From: Strigops habroptila
Taxonomy: Eukaryota; Chordata; Aves; Psittaciformes; Psittacidae
Assembly: GCF_004027225.2 (NCBI RefSeq)
Contig: NC_044289.2
Location: forward strand, 12,176,354-12,240,353
DNA: 64,000 bases
Reading direction: 5' to 3'
Position numbers and translations under genes: made by a program. The notes under the pieces are model-generated. The model did no database searches. It was not told the origin of the DNA and worked only from the letters and a program-made list of their open reading frames with translations. Positions 10,916 through 22,800 of the stretch are shown here, piece by piece; positions within the stretch are counted from its first letter, which is position 1; each line of letters opens with the position of its first letter.

Positions 10916-13900
10916 CTGCTCAGGTGTGGAGATGGGAGCAATGGGCAGAGAGGGTTAAAAGCACTCGAGGTCTCAGTGGTGGCAGAGATACTTTGCTGCT
11001 ACTGAAATCGTAGCTGAGTTAAACGGTGCGTAGTGCAATTCTGAGGTTCTTCACTTGGCTTCAGTGCAAAGGCCTGTAAAAGGGAAAGGAAAAGGAACAA
11101 TGCATTTGGAGTGGTTGGCAGTGTGGCCATGCTGCATCCCGTGGGCTCAGATGGGCTGGAGAGGATGGCTGAAGGGGTGGGTGCCTGCGCCCCACACTGA
11201 GCCCCACATCATGTCCCCTTCCCAGGGGACCCATCTGCTGGAGCTGGCAGGGGCAGAGCCAAACACTGCCCCACAGTCAGGCTGGGACCTGCCTCCCCTG
11301 GCATTGAGTGTGGCTGGTGGCACTAAGCTTTGCCGTTAGGGCAGGGCAAAGGGTGCGATGCTGCTGTCCTACCTGAGGACAGGCACCAAGAACTGTCCCA
11401 AACTGCCCCATCAACCCCCAATGGTCTCCTTGAGCTGGGTCCCAAGAAGCCTTTGCTAGCATTTTGCTTGAGCCCTGTCTGTGCCAATACCTGCCTGAGG
11501 TTGGTTTAATTTTGAAAGTCATTACTGTTATTGATGCTCTGTGTGCGTGTGTGTGTATCTGCAGGGATGCGCTTCCAATGCATCTGTGTTTCACTGCCCC
11601 CTGTAAGCCCCAAAAGATGACACTGCCACATGTGTCATCACTGCTCCTTTACAAGGACCTTGGATGGAGCCATGGGACAAAGCACTTGGCTATGGGCTGT
11701 GCCTCAGGGAGCGTACAGGAGTGTGCAGGAGCAAGCGTGCCGACCCCTCGCTGTGGGGCAGGGTGAGGACAGCATTATCCCAGCCCTGCTCCATCTATAC
11801 TCATCACTGGTTTATCCCTGGGGAAACACATTCCTGCCCAGCTCAGGGGGAGGTTTGCACTCACTAATTTTATTAGTGACTGCAGAGCTCTCAGGGAGGC
11901 GCAGACAGGCAGCAGCCGCAGGGTGCAGAGCGTTATTTGTGCAGAGAAAATGCTTTTTGTTCCAGACACATTAAAGGGCATTAAAATGCCATCAAGAGCC
12001 AGATGCAGGGAGAGGGCAGAGCTGCGTGCTGCCTTGCCTGGCACACGCCCTGTGGACGCATTTAGAGGGCAAAACCCCTGTCATGGCTCTGTCAACCAAA
12101 GCGGTGTAGAGCCTGCAAGTGGCCCTGGATCCTGGTAAAATCCCAACTGATCTGGGCAACATGGAAGGGGAAGAGTGCAGGGAGGTGCAGGGCAGACCAC
12201 ATGGCTCCAGCTGTGCCCAGTTCCAGATCCTAGTGCTCAGGGATCCCCACTCTCTGCGGGATGGCAGCCCCGTGTTGCCATGGTTCATCCTTCCACTCCT
12301 CGCACCCTGCACTCAGATCCAAGCTGGGTCCTGCTGGGATGTTGTATTCAAAATGGGCTTGGCTGAAACTCACAGAGCCCTCACCACAACGAGGGTTCCC
12401 TGCTCTGTGTCCTATGCAGGTTCCTGGCTTCCCCTGGAAGCACCAAGTGGAGGGTTTGTGGGCACTGAGATGTGGCAGAGTCATTTCCTCTGTATGCAGT
12501 GGGAGCAGCAGGCTCAGCTAAGGCAGCTCTCACCTCCTGGCCTCCATCACCACCACATCTGTAGCAAAGCCATGGCCTTTCTGTTATCCTCCAGCACACT
12601 CAAGGATGAAATTATCCAGAACTCCCCTTTCGTGGAGTAATAAAGTGTACTAATACAAGATAGGGAAACAACATGAAGAGGGGCTGACATTCAGCTGGGC
12701 AACAAATGGAAACTGGCCCATTGGGCTCTCTTGTGTGCTCTGTGCTGAACACAGCAGGGATTTCCCTCCCATGGGATCCATGTGTACATCCATCCTCCTC
12801 AGGGCCAGGCTGGCAAAGACCAGCCGGGGCAGCCCTGAAGGCTGCATTACCTGCCAGTTCTCTGCCTGCAGTCTGAAATCTGGCATCTGCATGGAGCAGT
12901 TGCCTACTTAGTAGCTGTCATGTAATATTATATTAATACATTTATTAAATATCTAATTGTGGCAGAAACCCCATTGCTCCAGGTACCTGCTGGTGATGTC
13001 TCAGGGCTGCCTGCTCTTTGCTTATCCCCAGGCAGGAGGGAGAGGGGCAGGAAGCACCCAGCAGCCCACAGCAGGCAGAGGGGAGCCCCAGTCCCCTGAG
13101 ACCACCATGGCCCTGTCCCAGTGCAAGGCCAGGAGCGGGTTCCTGCATTTTCCAAGCTGGAGCAGCTCTGCCTGCAGCATTCCCAGGCCAGCAGAAGTGC
13201 AGAGCCAAAGCTGACCCCAGTGTCACCATGCAGCTCCTCAGGGTGACACACCAGGGTGAAGGGCGCTGGGGACAGCATGGCACCCTGTGCTGGCACACAG
13301 GGGACAGGAGGAGGCTGTGGCCCCAGCCTGGCTGCAAGTGGAATGCCACTCAGAGAAGCACCCAAGCAGCTACTACAGGCCAAGGTCTGAACTAGGTGGA
13401 GATTTCTCCTGTTGCCTCAGCAAAGCCAGCCCAGAATGAGCTTGCTGCTGTTCTGCTGGCTCAGCACACACAGCCCTGCTGAAGCTCCCTGCCCGGATGG
13501 TACCCAAGCGCTCCCCTCCACTCTGCTTGGCTTGGCAACCCCCCAGCAAGGAGTTCATCCTCGAGTGAGTTCAAAGCCAAAAGAGAAATTACACAGTCAG
13601 AACGGAGAGCAGAAAACCTCTCATCTTTATTTCATTAAAATGTGACACAGCTTTCACTGGACAGGAGCAAAGCTGTTCTCCCCCTTTGCTCCCCTGGGAG
13701 CAGCACTGATCCCCCCAGCACCCACCTGCTTAGAGACTAGTCCCCCCAACAATCACAGGGTGCATCAAGAGGAATGTCTGGAGCTGAAGTGTCTGGACTC
13801 CACAGGTACCCACCCTAACCTGAAGACAACTGTCCTGAAGACATAAGACACAGCAGATATTATTAGTTTCAATTGTCCCATCTCCCATATTTCATTTCAT

Positions 13901-14729
13901 TTTCCTTATCTCTCTAATTAAAGGTCCTGGGATAACCACACTCCCCTCATGATAATGGGCTGTCAGGGGCCAACCTGCTCCAGAGCAAACCCACAGCGTG
14001 CCAGGAGGGCTGGGATGAAGGGAAGGGGGCTCCCAGGAAGCTGTGATCACTTCAGGGACAGTAGAGAAGAGCTTAAAGCTTCCCCAAGAGCCAAAGTTGA
14101 GTTGGATCATTTTAAAGGATCATTCCCCAAAGAATTTAAACAAGTCACCAGCTATCCCCCTCCCCGTGCCAGGGAATGTAGGCATGGGGGTCTATGCTCT
14201 ACTGGGCTAGGTGGGCAGGGCAGAGCTTGCAGAATCATCCCCTTGGATGAAGCAAGCCTGCCTCACCCCATAAGCTCCCACTGCCTAAGGGACACTGTGA
14301 TTCTACACAGGTCAGTTTGCTGGTAAAACCTGTGAGAGCAACCATGGGTTGGTGGCGGCGTGGACAGGGCTGGCAAAGCCAGGGTGCTGCACAGTGATCC
14401 TCATGGAATAGCTGCCCAGGGCTGCTTGGCCAGACTGTGCCTTGGCCGGAGCAGGAGCTGGGCAGAGGGACAGACAATGCCAGCAGACAGGCCTCGTGGG
14501 GAGAGCAAAGGCTTCCCGGGAGCTGGAGCAGCTCTGCCAGGACTGGCTCCGGCAGTGCTTGGGCAAAGCCTTCAGGGTCAAACCTGCAGGTGGAGGCAGG
14601 AGCCAGATCCTGGCAAGTGAGGACCAAAATGAGCTTCAGTCCTCACCGTCACTTTATCCTGTCTGCTCTGGAATCCTCGGCAGCACCGAGTTAAAGGGGC
14701 AGGATCAAGCTCTTAATCGCCAAGATGCA

Positions 14730-14830
14730 CCTTCAGCAAGTTTGTGAAGGACACTAAGCTGAGCGGTGCAGCAACCAGAGGGACAGGATGCCACCCAGAG
14801 GGACCTTGGTAAGCTGGAGAAGTGGCCCCC
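14730..14830 (+). mobile_element. Old CR1 LINE fragment from the reverse-transcriptase ORF 3' part
   Basis: Words such as gacactaagctgagcggtgc, gaaggacagg-like and ccagagggaccttg match the CR1 ORF2 region upstream of the 3' UTR, in sense orientation. It is diverged and truncated at both ends. Confidence 0.65.
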
Positions 14831-17454
14831 TCCCAGGCCACTGCCAGCACAAGGTGACACTCACTTGAGGACAAAGGAGTTTCTTAATCAAATTTATCAG
14901 AATCCCTCCAGAAAGACCAACAGCCTTTTAAAACTAGCCAGAGGGTATTAAATATTAGAAGTAGGAGTAAGGAAATCATAATGCATTGAGTTATTTTCTC
15001 CCCCCTTCAGAAACCTCGACACAATAATTAGTTTTCTGAGTCACCACCACTACAAATAACCCCAGGAGCTAAGAATAGGCAAAAGGCTCGGCAGGATGTG
15101 CCAGGAGCTTGCCGGGGCAGGAGCCACAGCTTTGCAGGACTGGCAGCTCCCAAAAGTCACTGGCTGCAAGAACAACAGCAACTCCGCTTGGAAATGGCAA
15201 CAGGCTCCCTGAAACTTTCCATAAATACGTGGTGGCGGGAGGGATGCTGCTGACAAGTGGCAGGAGCAGGTCCTTCCTTGGCAGGGCTAAGAATACCCCA
15301 ACACAGTCATCCCGGTAGGCGTTGGAGGTAGAAATCAGGTGCCTTCCTCCAGCCCACTTGGGAAACGTAATTTTCAACTCATTTTACCTAAATTAGACAA
15401 ATGTTTCACAGGCTGCTCTCACAGAATCCTAAACCTGGCACAAAGCAAAGGAGAAGGGGGTCTGGCAGCTCCACAGGCTGCTCATCACCCCAAAAATGAC
15501 CAGTGAAGCATCCCTGTGCTGTCCTCCATCCATCCCCATCAAAGAAGGGACCAGAGGTGGCAGGGGCCTGCCCAGGACAGTTCAGCAAGGCTGGATTAAT
15601 GCATTTGGTCACTCAACAACTGCACTACAGCTCCTGCTGATCCTATTGCCTCACCAGCAGCCTCATTCACGGGGTTCCCTGGGGAAGTTGCTGCTGGCAC
15701 GGACAGACTGAGTCCAGCAAATCAGAGTTGATCTACAGCCAAAAGCCTCTTGCACCACAGAGCAGGGAAGTGGAGGGGGGAGAAGGCAGCAAGTAGTTAG
15801 AAAATCCCCCAAAAAAAACTCTTTATCATGAGGCTCTTCTCATCAATAGCAGATAAAGCCAGCACCTGAAGGGCTTTCCTCGGCCAGTCCAGGAGCTCAG
15901 CATGGACTGGAGTCCCCATGTGCCCCCACCTGAAGGAAGGGGACTTGGGGGTCTTTTCCTGATGCTGGTGTTCCCAAGTGCACCAGCTCCCTTGTGTAAC
16001 TGCTGCCGGAAGGTCCTTGCCCCAAGGACAAACCCAACCTCCTGCTATTTGATGTCGTCACACAGAACCGTGGAAAATCTGGCAGCGGCTGCAGGATCTG
16101 AGCAACCAGGACACTTTTATGAGCTGTCCTATGAGATTTTAGGAGTTTCCCCTTTGGGACGCTCTAGGCAAAACATCTCGAGGACCATGCGCATCGAAAG
16201 GGGAGCAGCCCCAACATTACACCCTCCATAAGCCTCAGAAGGCTGAATGCTAACTGCCAACTTGGACTTTGATCCTGCAGGAGCCCCAAGCTCCCCACCA
16301 GCTCCTCCTGAGCCTGCCCAGGGCCACGTGTGCACCGGGGTGAGACTTGCCTGTGCAGGGCTCGTGGTGCAGCTCGTACTTAAAAGCTCTTGGATAAGAA
16401 TTCACATCTCAGGTTTTTCCAGTCCTGCTACGAGCAGTTATCAGTTTATCCTCATATTATGTTTTCCCTTTTGTGTTCAGCCAGATAAGCACTGATTTGA
16501 TACAACGGGTTCCTAATGGTGACAGCAAGCTACAGCACAAAGCCTTTGTCTTTTGGTATGGATATTTTCTTTGGAGGAAGGAATGCGAATATAAAAGGAA
16601 AGATTTATTTTAGAGCAACAAGAGTTGTCCTTGGCACTTTGCAGACTAAGCCCAGTGAGAAAGAAGGTACAGAAGGTCCTGTACTGAGGCCCAGCACCTG
16701 TTTGTGGGATGGTTTCCTACCCCAGCAAAGCCTTGGCCAAATCAGTGGCAGCCCCTTGGCACCCACCCAGGCCAATCCTCATGGGTGCCACTGTCAGCAG
16801 CGGGTGTTGCTGGTCCCAAGATTGGGAATTTAAGCCAGTATTTTGGGTGCCAGAGCCTTTGTTCAGGCTCCCTGGCAGGGCTGTAGCTCCCCTGAACACA
16901 CGAGACATAAAAAGACATAGGTATAAAAACATTACAAAAGCAATAACACCCTTTTTAGCATGTTTCTACAGTTACACTCCACAGAGTCCAAGTTTCTGAG
17001 CTGACCAGACCAGAGCAGGTTTACTGCCCAAGGCCGTCGAGGCTCACCCAAGCCACTGAGTTCCTAAGGCGAGAGGCACAAAATCCATATGGAAGTTGAG
17101 CTTTTAGGACTTCCAACGTTTTTGAGCTATCCCAAAGCAGGTGCACTTTGAGCAGGAACATTAGCTGCTCTGCGTGGTACCCGATGTACTCGGCACCCCA
17201 GGGCACAGTGCCGCAACAAAGCGCGCGGTGTGGGATTTACAGGGGGAATCGGGATGGGAAGATGGAGGTAAATGGACGACACAGCTGGAGGGATTTCTAC
17301 GTTACCGGCGTTCCGTATCACACATTCCCTGTTCAAAAAGCCCCGTTTTCAGCCCAAACAGCCCCTAACAACCACGGGGAGAGCGCACACGTTTGCTGCT
17401 CGCCCGGGGAAAGCTCCAGCCGAGACTCGCGGGGCGATACCGGCCGAGCAGCTG

Positions 17455-17575
17455 CGGGACACCGGGGGGGACGGGACACCGGGATGGGATGGGGGGGAAC
17501 GGACACCGAGGGGGGAACGGACACTGGGTGGGGGGGTGGAACAGACTACGGACCCCGGGAAAGGGGTGGGGGGGA
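17455..17575. repeat. G-rich tandem repeat with G-quadruplex potential
   Basis: Degenerate units of the form ggacacygrgggggraac repeat several times, with runs of four to seven G on the plus strand. Many closely spaced G-runs make quadruplex formation plausible on the strand non-template for plus-direction transcription. Confidence 0.6.
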
Positions 17576-17676
17576 AGGACACGTCGCCACTAACCCCCAC
17601 ACCCGCCCCAAACCGCGGGGTCACGGCGGGACAGCGCGCCCGGAACGCGGGGGAAGAGCGGGGGGGGGCAGCCTTA

Positions 17677-17730
17677 TGACGTCTCAATGTCATATGCAAA
17701 TGAGCCATACGTCACTCTACCGGAGCCAAT
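17677..17730. promoter_or_regulatory. CRE-octamer-CRE-CCAAT cluster in TP53INP2 intron 1
   Basis: Within 54 bp there are TGACGTCT (17677-17684), the octamer ATGCAAAT (17694-17701), TACGTCA (17708-17714) and CCAAT (17726-17730). The cluster lies about 240 bp inside the inferred first intron and could drive an alternative TP53INP2 start, or a transcript in the other direction. The function is inferred from motif density alone. Confidence 0.5.
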
Positions 17731-17963
17731 GGGAGCGGAGACCAACCTCGAATCTTAATCCGGTGATGAAGAAACAAACAACGGGCGCGGGGGGGGGGAA
17801 CGGGCCAACGACACCTTCACCTTCCCCCCCCCTCGACACCGGTCCCGGTCCCCGTGTCGTCCCCCCCGCGGAACGCATCGTGTCGGAGCGGCTCCGAGCC
17901 CCGCCCGCCGCTGGTCCCCCCCCCACCCCGCACCGCACAAGCCCCGGTCGCTGTGAGACTCAC

Positions 17964-18085
17964 CCTGCCCGTGGCGGCACCGCGGCGGGGAGCGGCGGGA
18001 GGCGCGGAGGTGATGCCGGTGCCGGTGCCGATCGCGCGGTTCTGCCGAGCGCCCGCCGCTCCCCCGCACAAATCGGGACCTTCCG
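17964..18085 (-). other. TP53INP2: TP53INP2 5' non-coding exon (inferred)
   Basis: A strong donor (GCAGG|GTGAGTCT) on the minus strand marks an exon end at 17964 within the CpG island. It lies about 130 bp downstream of a CRE at 18104-18097 and about 170 bp downstream of a CCAAT element. No coding sequence is seen in it, consistent with a 5' UTR exon spliced to 10915. The exon start is a guess from promoter spacing. Confidence 0.5.
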
Positions 18086-18096
18086 ACAGCTGATCG

Positions 18097-18140
18097 TGAC
18101 GTAACAAAGCGGCCCGCCCGCCGCCGGCCAAGGGGCCAAT
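18097..18140 (-). promoter_or_regulatory. TP53INP2: CRE and CCAAT elements upstream of TP53INP2 exon 1
   Basis: TGACGTAA (a CREB/ATF site) lies at 18097-18104 and CCAAT at 18136-18140, about 35 bp apart, just upstream of the inferred first exon. CRE plus CCAAT at this spacing is typical of core-proximal promoter elements. Site assignment is by consensus only. Confidence 0.55.
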
Positions 18141-18420
18141 AGGAGGCAGCGACGGGAGGGCGGGGTCGGCGGGGAATGAGGGCACCGCCCACCGGAGCGC
18201 GGGGTCCCGTGGCGGGGCTTGGGGGGGGGTCAGAGCCGGACCGGGTCGCGCCGGGGCAAGGACAGGGAGCGGCTCCAATGCGGGTCCGCGTCCGGATGCG
18301 GGTGCCCGCGGCTGAACCCCGCGGGAAGGGCCGGGCCGTCCCCCGGGACGAGCGGGGACAGCCGGGCTCCGGAGCCGGGATGCGGCGGGAGCGGAGGGAG
18401 AGCGGCCGGAAGGGCCTGGC

Positions 18421-18512
18421 CGGTGCCAGCGCCTTTGCCTGTGCCTATGTCAGTGCCTTGTGTCAGTGCCTGTATCAGTGCCAGTGTCTTTGCCAGTGCC
18501 AGCGCTGCAGCC
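18421..18512. repeat. Degenerate short tandem repeat at the CpG island edge
   Basis: Repeated words such as cagtgcc, tgtgcc and ttgcc, with a period of about 12 bp, follow the CpG island. It is a small minisatellite-like array with no coding role visible. Confidence 0.6.
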
Positions 18513-21500
18513 TTCAAGATGCTCGGCAAAACTCACCCTCACCCCCAGCACGGGCTGACCATGGGACCAAGGTTTGGTTTGATGCCGTGCCAAGCTTGTC
18601 ACACAGCAGGAAACTGTCAGTTTAAAGATAGAACATTTATTAAAACAGTCATGAATAGAGCAGTTTGCGTGTCTGAGTCAGGCATGGTACAGTTAGGACT
18701 CATCTGGCATCGCAGGTGAGAATTCCCCATCGCAAATTCACAAGAGGCAGAATTTAATTGAGTCTTATTCAAGCCGCAGTCACAAATTAAATAACACTTA
18801 GTCTTCTGTAATTGAAGGATCTTGCAGAAGGGTGTAAATCATCTCAGGAGGAGAGCTGCCACCCGTCAGAGCTCCTACCCCACTTTGCTGGGAGGGGAGC
18901 AGAAACCCATGAAGCTTGAAATGCTTCTGAGCAGAAAATCTACTCGTTTGGATGTCCATGGAGGCTTTTCCAGGCAGCTACGGCAGTTTCAACAATGCCC
19001 CACAGAGCTGGAGGTGCTTGGCACTACTCGGTGGAGGCATAGTCAGGAGACTCCCAGAAGTTATGGTGTAGCTCAAGCTTGACCCCCAGCCAGGTCCCTG
19101 CTTGAAGGCATCAGCTTATGCTGCTGCTGGGGTTTCATTTTGCTGCTTTTGTTAGTACTTGTTTCGCATGAAGTGATCACAACATGTCTCATCCTGGCTG
19201 CAGCAGGAGTGCAGAAATGAACCTTTAATCCTACTGCTGTACAAGAGTGGGTGTAAATAAATGCACCACAATAAATCTTGCCAGGGTTAAACTTATCCCA
19301 GGGTAAATTGTCCTGTTTGCACTGCCATGTCCCCTAAAGGGCTGATTTAACGGGATGACTCTCTCTGCCCATCAGGATGGGAAATGCTTTGGTCTCTGCT
19401 GCACCCTGCCCTGCTCTTTAACTGCAATAAAAGGGAGGCAGCCCCCTCCCAGGGCGGTTTTTAGCCACACTGATTTATTGCCGGGGGGAAGCTGCTGCAC
19501 ACACGGTAATGTGGAGGAGAGAGCTTTGCACCGCCCGGGGTGGTCAGCAGAGGTTGCTGGTAGCTGCTGGGGCTGGCACTGGGTGCTGCGGGCAGTGGGC
19601 TCAGGCAGTGGTTGGCAGTTGTGCCTCTGTGGCAGAAGGAAATGACTTTAATCTCACCAGCGCAGGGCACAGTGACAGGAAGCTGTGGTCACCCAGCCCT
19701 CCTATGCCTATGAGCCTGCAGTGACCGAGCTGCCACCCTGGGCTGGGGTCCACATCACTCTGCCTTCTGGCTGTGCTGCTGGGGTACCAGGGAGAGCCTT
19801 CGGTCTGCAAGGACAGCAGCATCTGCCACACTGAAGAAGGGAAAGGAAACCAGAGCAACTTCTCTGCAGCACCCCGGGGTAGGATGCGGGGACACGCACC
19901 CCAACAAAGGGATTGGCCTGGCTTTGACTCTTGGTGGTTGCTGAGGAGAGTCACGCTGCAGTGAGCTGACCTGCGTGTCCCGATGGCTGCACGAGCCAGC
20001 AGCTGACTGCACATCACCTGCCCCCAGGTAATGGAGAGTTAGCTGGAGCCTCAGTATGTCACGGCATGAGTCTGCACCCACAGCGGCCTCGGGCTCTGCT
20101 GCTCAGCACTCTGTGTATTTGGGTGACTGTTGAAAATGGGATGGTGATCACGTTGGGTTCTGTTTCACCTCAGAGGTTTTGGGAAGCACTGCTGATAGCT
20201 CCTGGCAAAGCGCAGGGCCGGCATGGAACGCACGTGCTCCATTTCACCCAACACATGGCATGCAAATCAATCAGGACTCTCATTATTTATCTGCCCTTTA
20301 TTAAAAATAAGGGTGTTGGATCCAGCTACCCAAAACTTCTGAAAAAATAAGAGATTAGGAAATAACAGTATGACTGGTTCTCTGCAAAGCCCTCCAAGAA
20401 CATGTCACCAGCATTTGGGTTGGACTGAGCAAGGGTGTCCCAGGGCATCCCTCCAGCCCAAGCTGTCTGGTCCAGTTTTCCTGCAGGTCCCCAGGGCCAC
20501 CTTGCTGTATCCTGAGCAGAAGCTGGTCCTTGCATCCTGTCACAAGTTTTTCCCCAAGCCCAGGGAGCACTACCTCAGCCATTGCTCCTGGTGATGCTCC
20601 AGTCACACAGGTAACTGCTGAGCCATGAAGAAGCTTTTCACAGCCGTGGGCCTGCATGTCCTGGGGGTATGGGTCAGCAGCAGCTGAAATCTTCACAGTG
20701 CCTTCAGGCCACAATACATTTGAGCCACGTGGCTCGATGCCATAGTGTGAGTTGTGTGCTCGTGCTGGGGCTGGGAAGAGCAGTTAGTGAGGAAGTATGT
20801 GTGCGATGAATGGAGACAGTCCTTAAACACATTCTCTGCACGAAACTATAGAGAACAGGAAAACAAAATGAGTAGAAGCTGCTCTTTCTCCTTCTCCAAA
20901 AGGACACCCTGTCCTGGCCACCCCTTTCTACTACGAGCCCTCAGGGCACTGACTCCAGGATGTGGGGATGTGCCCAGAAACCCTGACACCCATCCAGCCC
21001 CAGTGAAGTGGGCTGGGAGGTGCCACCAATAACCCACATCTCTGGGTGTCTGCTATGCCTCAGCTCCTCAGGCTGTTCTTTTCATGCTGCCATCCCTTGG
21101 GATGGATTTGCCTGGGAGCTCCTGCCTGAAGTTGGTTTTCTGTGTCCTAGATCAAGAAAACGCAACATACGCTGGTTTACATCATTAAAAATCCTCATTG
21201 CTGTCCTTGTGAGCAGCTCTGGTGGTGACACTGGGGACAGGAGGTGTGTGCTGTGGGTGTCAGCTCTAGCTCTACTCATTCTTCTCAAAATTCACTCAAA
21301 CTGGTCAAAACTACCAGTCCCTGAGAAATTTCAGTGGTGTCTCTCTGGGGTTTAGCCAGAGGAAGGTCCATCAGTAAACGGTTGTCAGCATGATCTCTCC
21401 TGTCACCCTGCTCTCCCAGGGATGCCCAAGGATGGATGCTGATCATGCCCACGGGGCAACCACAGCCCTCCAGCCCCAGGAAGCCTCCTTGTGCCACTAA

Positions 21501-22723
21501 CAGATGCCCACAGCCTGCATGGCACCCGAGGGTGCAGGGGAAAGCCAGGGTCCTGGCTCACCAGCCTTCCCCAGCGGCTCTGCCCCAGGAGCAGGCAGCA
21601 GGCAGGCTTCAACCCAGAGGAACTGCCCATCACCTGAGATGGGGATGGTCCATCACAAGAGAGCTGCAGCCTCAGGCCTGGGATTTGCCAGAGGCTCTGA
21701 GCGTGGCTTTCCAGCAGTGAAGGAGCATGGAGGAGTTTACCTACAGCAAATAACCCTGAGGTCACTCCAAGAATGACCGCAGCCAGGAGGTGACCTCACT
21801 TGAAAGAAATCCACGTGTTCTATTTACACTTGCCTGACAAAAGGACCCATTTTCCACAGATGAATGTGGTGCAGTCGTTTTGTATTTCCTACAAAAAAAT
21901 GGACTTGCTTCTATATTTAGAATTTGGGTCACCAGCAGCTTTCTGCCAGGAAACACCAAAACATCTTTTGAACACAGGGTTGCACACCGGCTTTCGGCCA
22001 GGCAGCAGTGTCCCATTGGGAAGGCTGCCCAGGGAGACAGATACTTTGGGGGGAGTCATCAGGGGAGAAGCTGGCCACCTTCCACAGCAGCACCAGCCTG
22101 GGGTGGGGTGTCCCTCGCAGCCAGGGATGCTGCAGAGAGCCCCATTGCCACCAGCAGCCCCGCGTGACGTGAGCCCAGGAGCTCTCTGACTCAGAGTGCC
22201 CTTTGACTGACACGTTCTTGTTTTCTACAAGCTCCTCGCTTGGCTTTGGGACAGAAGGAAATAGCAGCCGGGGAGATGAGCCCAGTAATTTAACCCAGGG
22301 CGATTTTGGGGTGCGTGTCTCAGCGAGCAATAACCTTGTCGGCCGGGGTGCAGGCAGCCAGGGTCACTGCCCGTGCAGCGAGGGGCTGGCGCAGGACCAG
22401 GCACGTCACCTCCCTGGCAGCCTCAGCATCCATCCAGAGCCCCACAGTGGGTGCAGGCAGCTTTCATGGGCAAGGAGAGCAGCAAAGGTTTGCCTTCTCC
22501 CTGCCTGCACCGTAGGGAAAGGGAGTGGGGAAGCAACCTGCTGCCCCATTACCTGTGGCCATGGGTCATCTCATCCTTAGTGGCATCTTGGTGATGGGTC
22601 CCCTCAAATGTGGTTGTGCTTGTGGTTTCCAGCAGCAGCAGTCATCTCCCAGGCTCCCCCTGCCCCCATCCTCACCCCCACAAACCATAGGGGTGGTGTG
22701 TTCTCCATACGGGGTGGTGGACC

Positions 22724-22800
22724 GTTTTAGGGGGTCTTTAAGGTCTTTTAGGGTCTTTAGGGCTTCTTTAAGGGCCTCTTCATGGCTTCTTTAAGGGTTA
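22724..22800. repeat. Degenerate 'tctttaaggg' tandem repeat
   Basis: Variants of ggtctttaagg, ggtcttttagg and gcttctttaaggg repeat about seven times. It is a simple-sequence expansion in intergenic DNA. Confidence 0.7.

Larger units (their letters stand above)
10916..17963 (-). other. TP53INP2: TP53INP2 intron 1 (inferred)
   Basis: About 7 kb between the 5' non-coding exon in the CpG island and the start-codon exon. I see no convincing coding exon in it. It contains an AT-rich patch near 12920-12960, an old CR1 fragment at 14730-14830, and at its upstream end a CRE/octamer/CCAAT cluster (17677-17730). Confidence 0.55.
17400..18420. promoter_or_regulatory. TP53INP2: CpG island at the TP53INP2 promoter
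   Basis: CpG-dense and very GC-rich, in contrast to the flanking sequence, with GC boxes, two CRE-containing clusters and G-rich tandem repeats. It lies at the position expected for the 5' end of the minus-strand TP53INP2 gene. Long open frames crossing it are composition artefacts. Confidence 0.8.

Noticed and set aside
17148-18104. 318-codon plus-strand open frame in the CpG island
   Set aside because: Low-complexity Gly/Arg/Pro translation from G-rich repeats, no family similarity, and it runs over promoter elements.
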